A stretch of 5,168 nt of DNA from CAZOOA01 sp964581355 (lineage in GTDB: Bacteria > Bacillota > Dethiobacteria > DTU022 > UBA8154), in NCBI GenBank assembly GCA_964581355.1, contig CAZOOA010000121.1:1-5168 (forward strand), in the 5' to 3' direction. A model generated the notes under the pieces. That model saw only the letters and a program-made list of their open reading frames with translations, made no database searches and was not told where the DNA came from. How positions within the stretch are numbered: the first letter of the stretch is position 1; every line of letters begins with the position of its first letter. Made by a program: the position numbers and the translations under genes. Shown piece by piece: positions 5,133-5,168 of the stretch.

Positions 5133-5168
5133 TTGAAAAGGCAATATTAACAGGAATTTAAAACACCA

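Overview
The window reads as chromosome from a Gram-positive, Firmicutes-type bacterium of fairly high GC, probably an anaerobic Clostridia/Peptococcaceae-like lineage. The evidence is AGGAGG-type ribosome sites, sigma-A-like promoters, GC-rich housekeeping genes, hairpin-plus-T terminators, and a portal remnant of the type seen in Firmicutes prophages. The taxon is an inference; no rRNA or other marker gene is present.

Left part (1-2710), plus strand: a membrane quality-control pair. First comes a full-length NfeD-type membrane ClpP-class serine protease, then a 248-base spacer with hairpins and short repeats, then a slipin/stomatin-type SPFH scaffold protein, closed by a strong terminator. 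In characterised cases NfeD and SPFH proteins work together at the membrane, and the protease can cut the SPFH partner.

Middle (2710-3830): a small independent unit with a near-consensus promoter and a 77-residue HicB-fold protein without any HicA toxin. It is bracketed by two hairpins with nearly the same stem. A convergent FMN nitroreductase follows on the minus strand with its own promoter and a good ribosome site. The second hairpin probably terminates both convergent genes.

Right part (3736-5168), minus strand: a degraded mobile-element zone. It holds the first ~96 codons of an HK97-type phage portal gene, whose frame then runs into unrelated sequence and ends 33 bases before the nitroreductase start. 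Upstream is a compact, independently promoted candidate small RNA (about 4320 to 4213) that resembles the antitoxin/3' part of Firmicutes type I (TxpA/RatA-like, holin-like toxin) loci but has no toxin ORF. Beyond it is an AT-rich gene for a MazF/PemK-fold protein with both catalytic residues, an N-terminal extension and a C-terminal coiled coil, and no antitoxin gene in view. Base composition drops sharply to the right of about 4240 (hand count 67% GC at 2041-2100 against 27% at 4561-4620), which suggests acquired DNA.

No complete new defence or mobile system is visible. The best leads are the candidate RNA next to the broken portal gene, the orphan long MazF-like gene, the hairpin-bracketed hicB-like cassette, and the odd translation start of the slipin gene.
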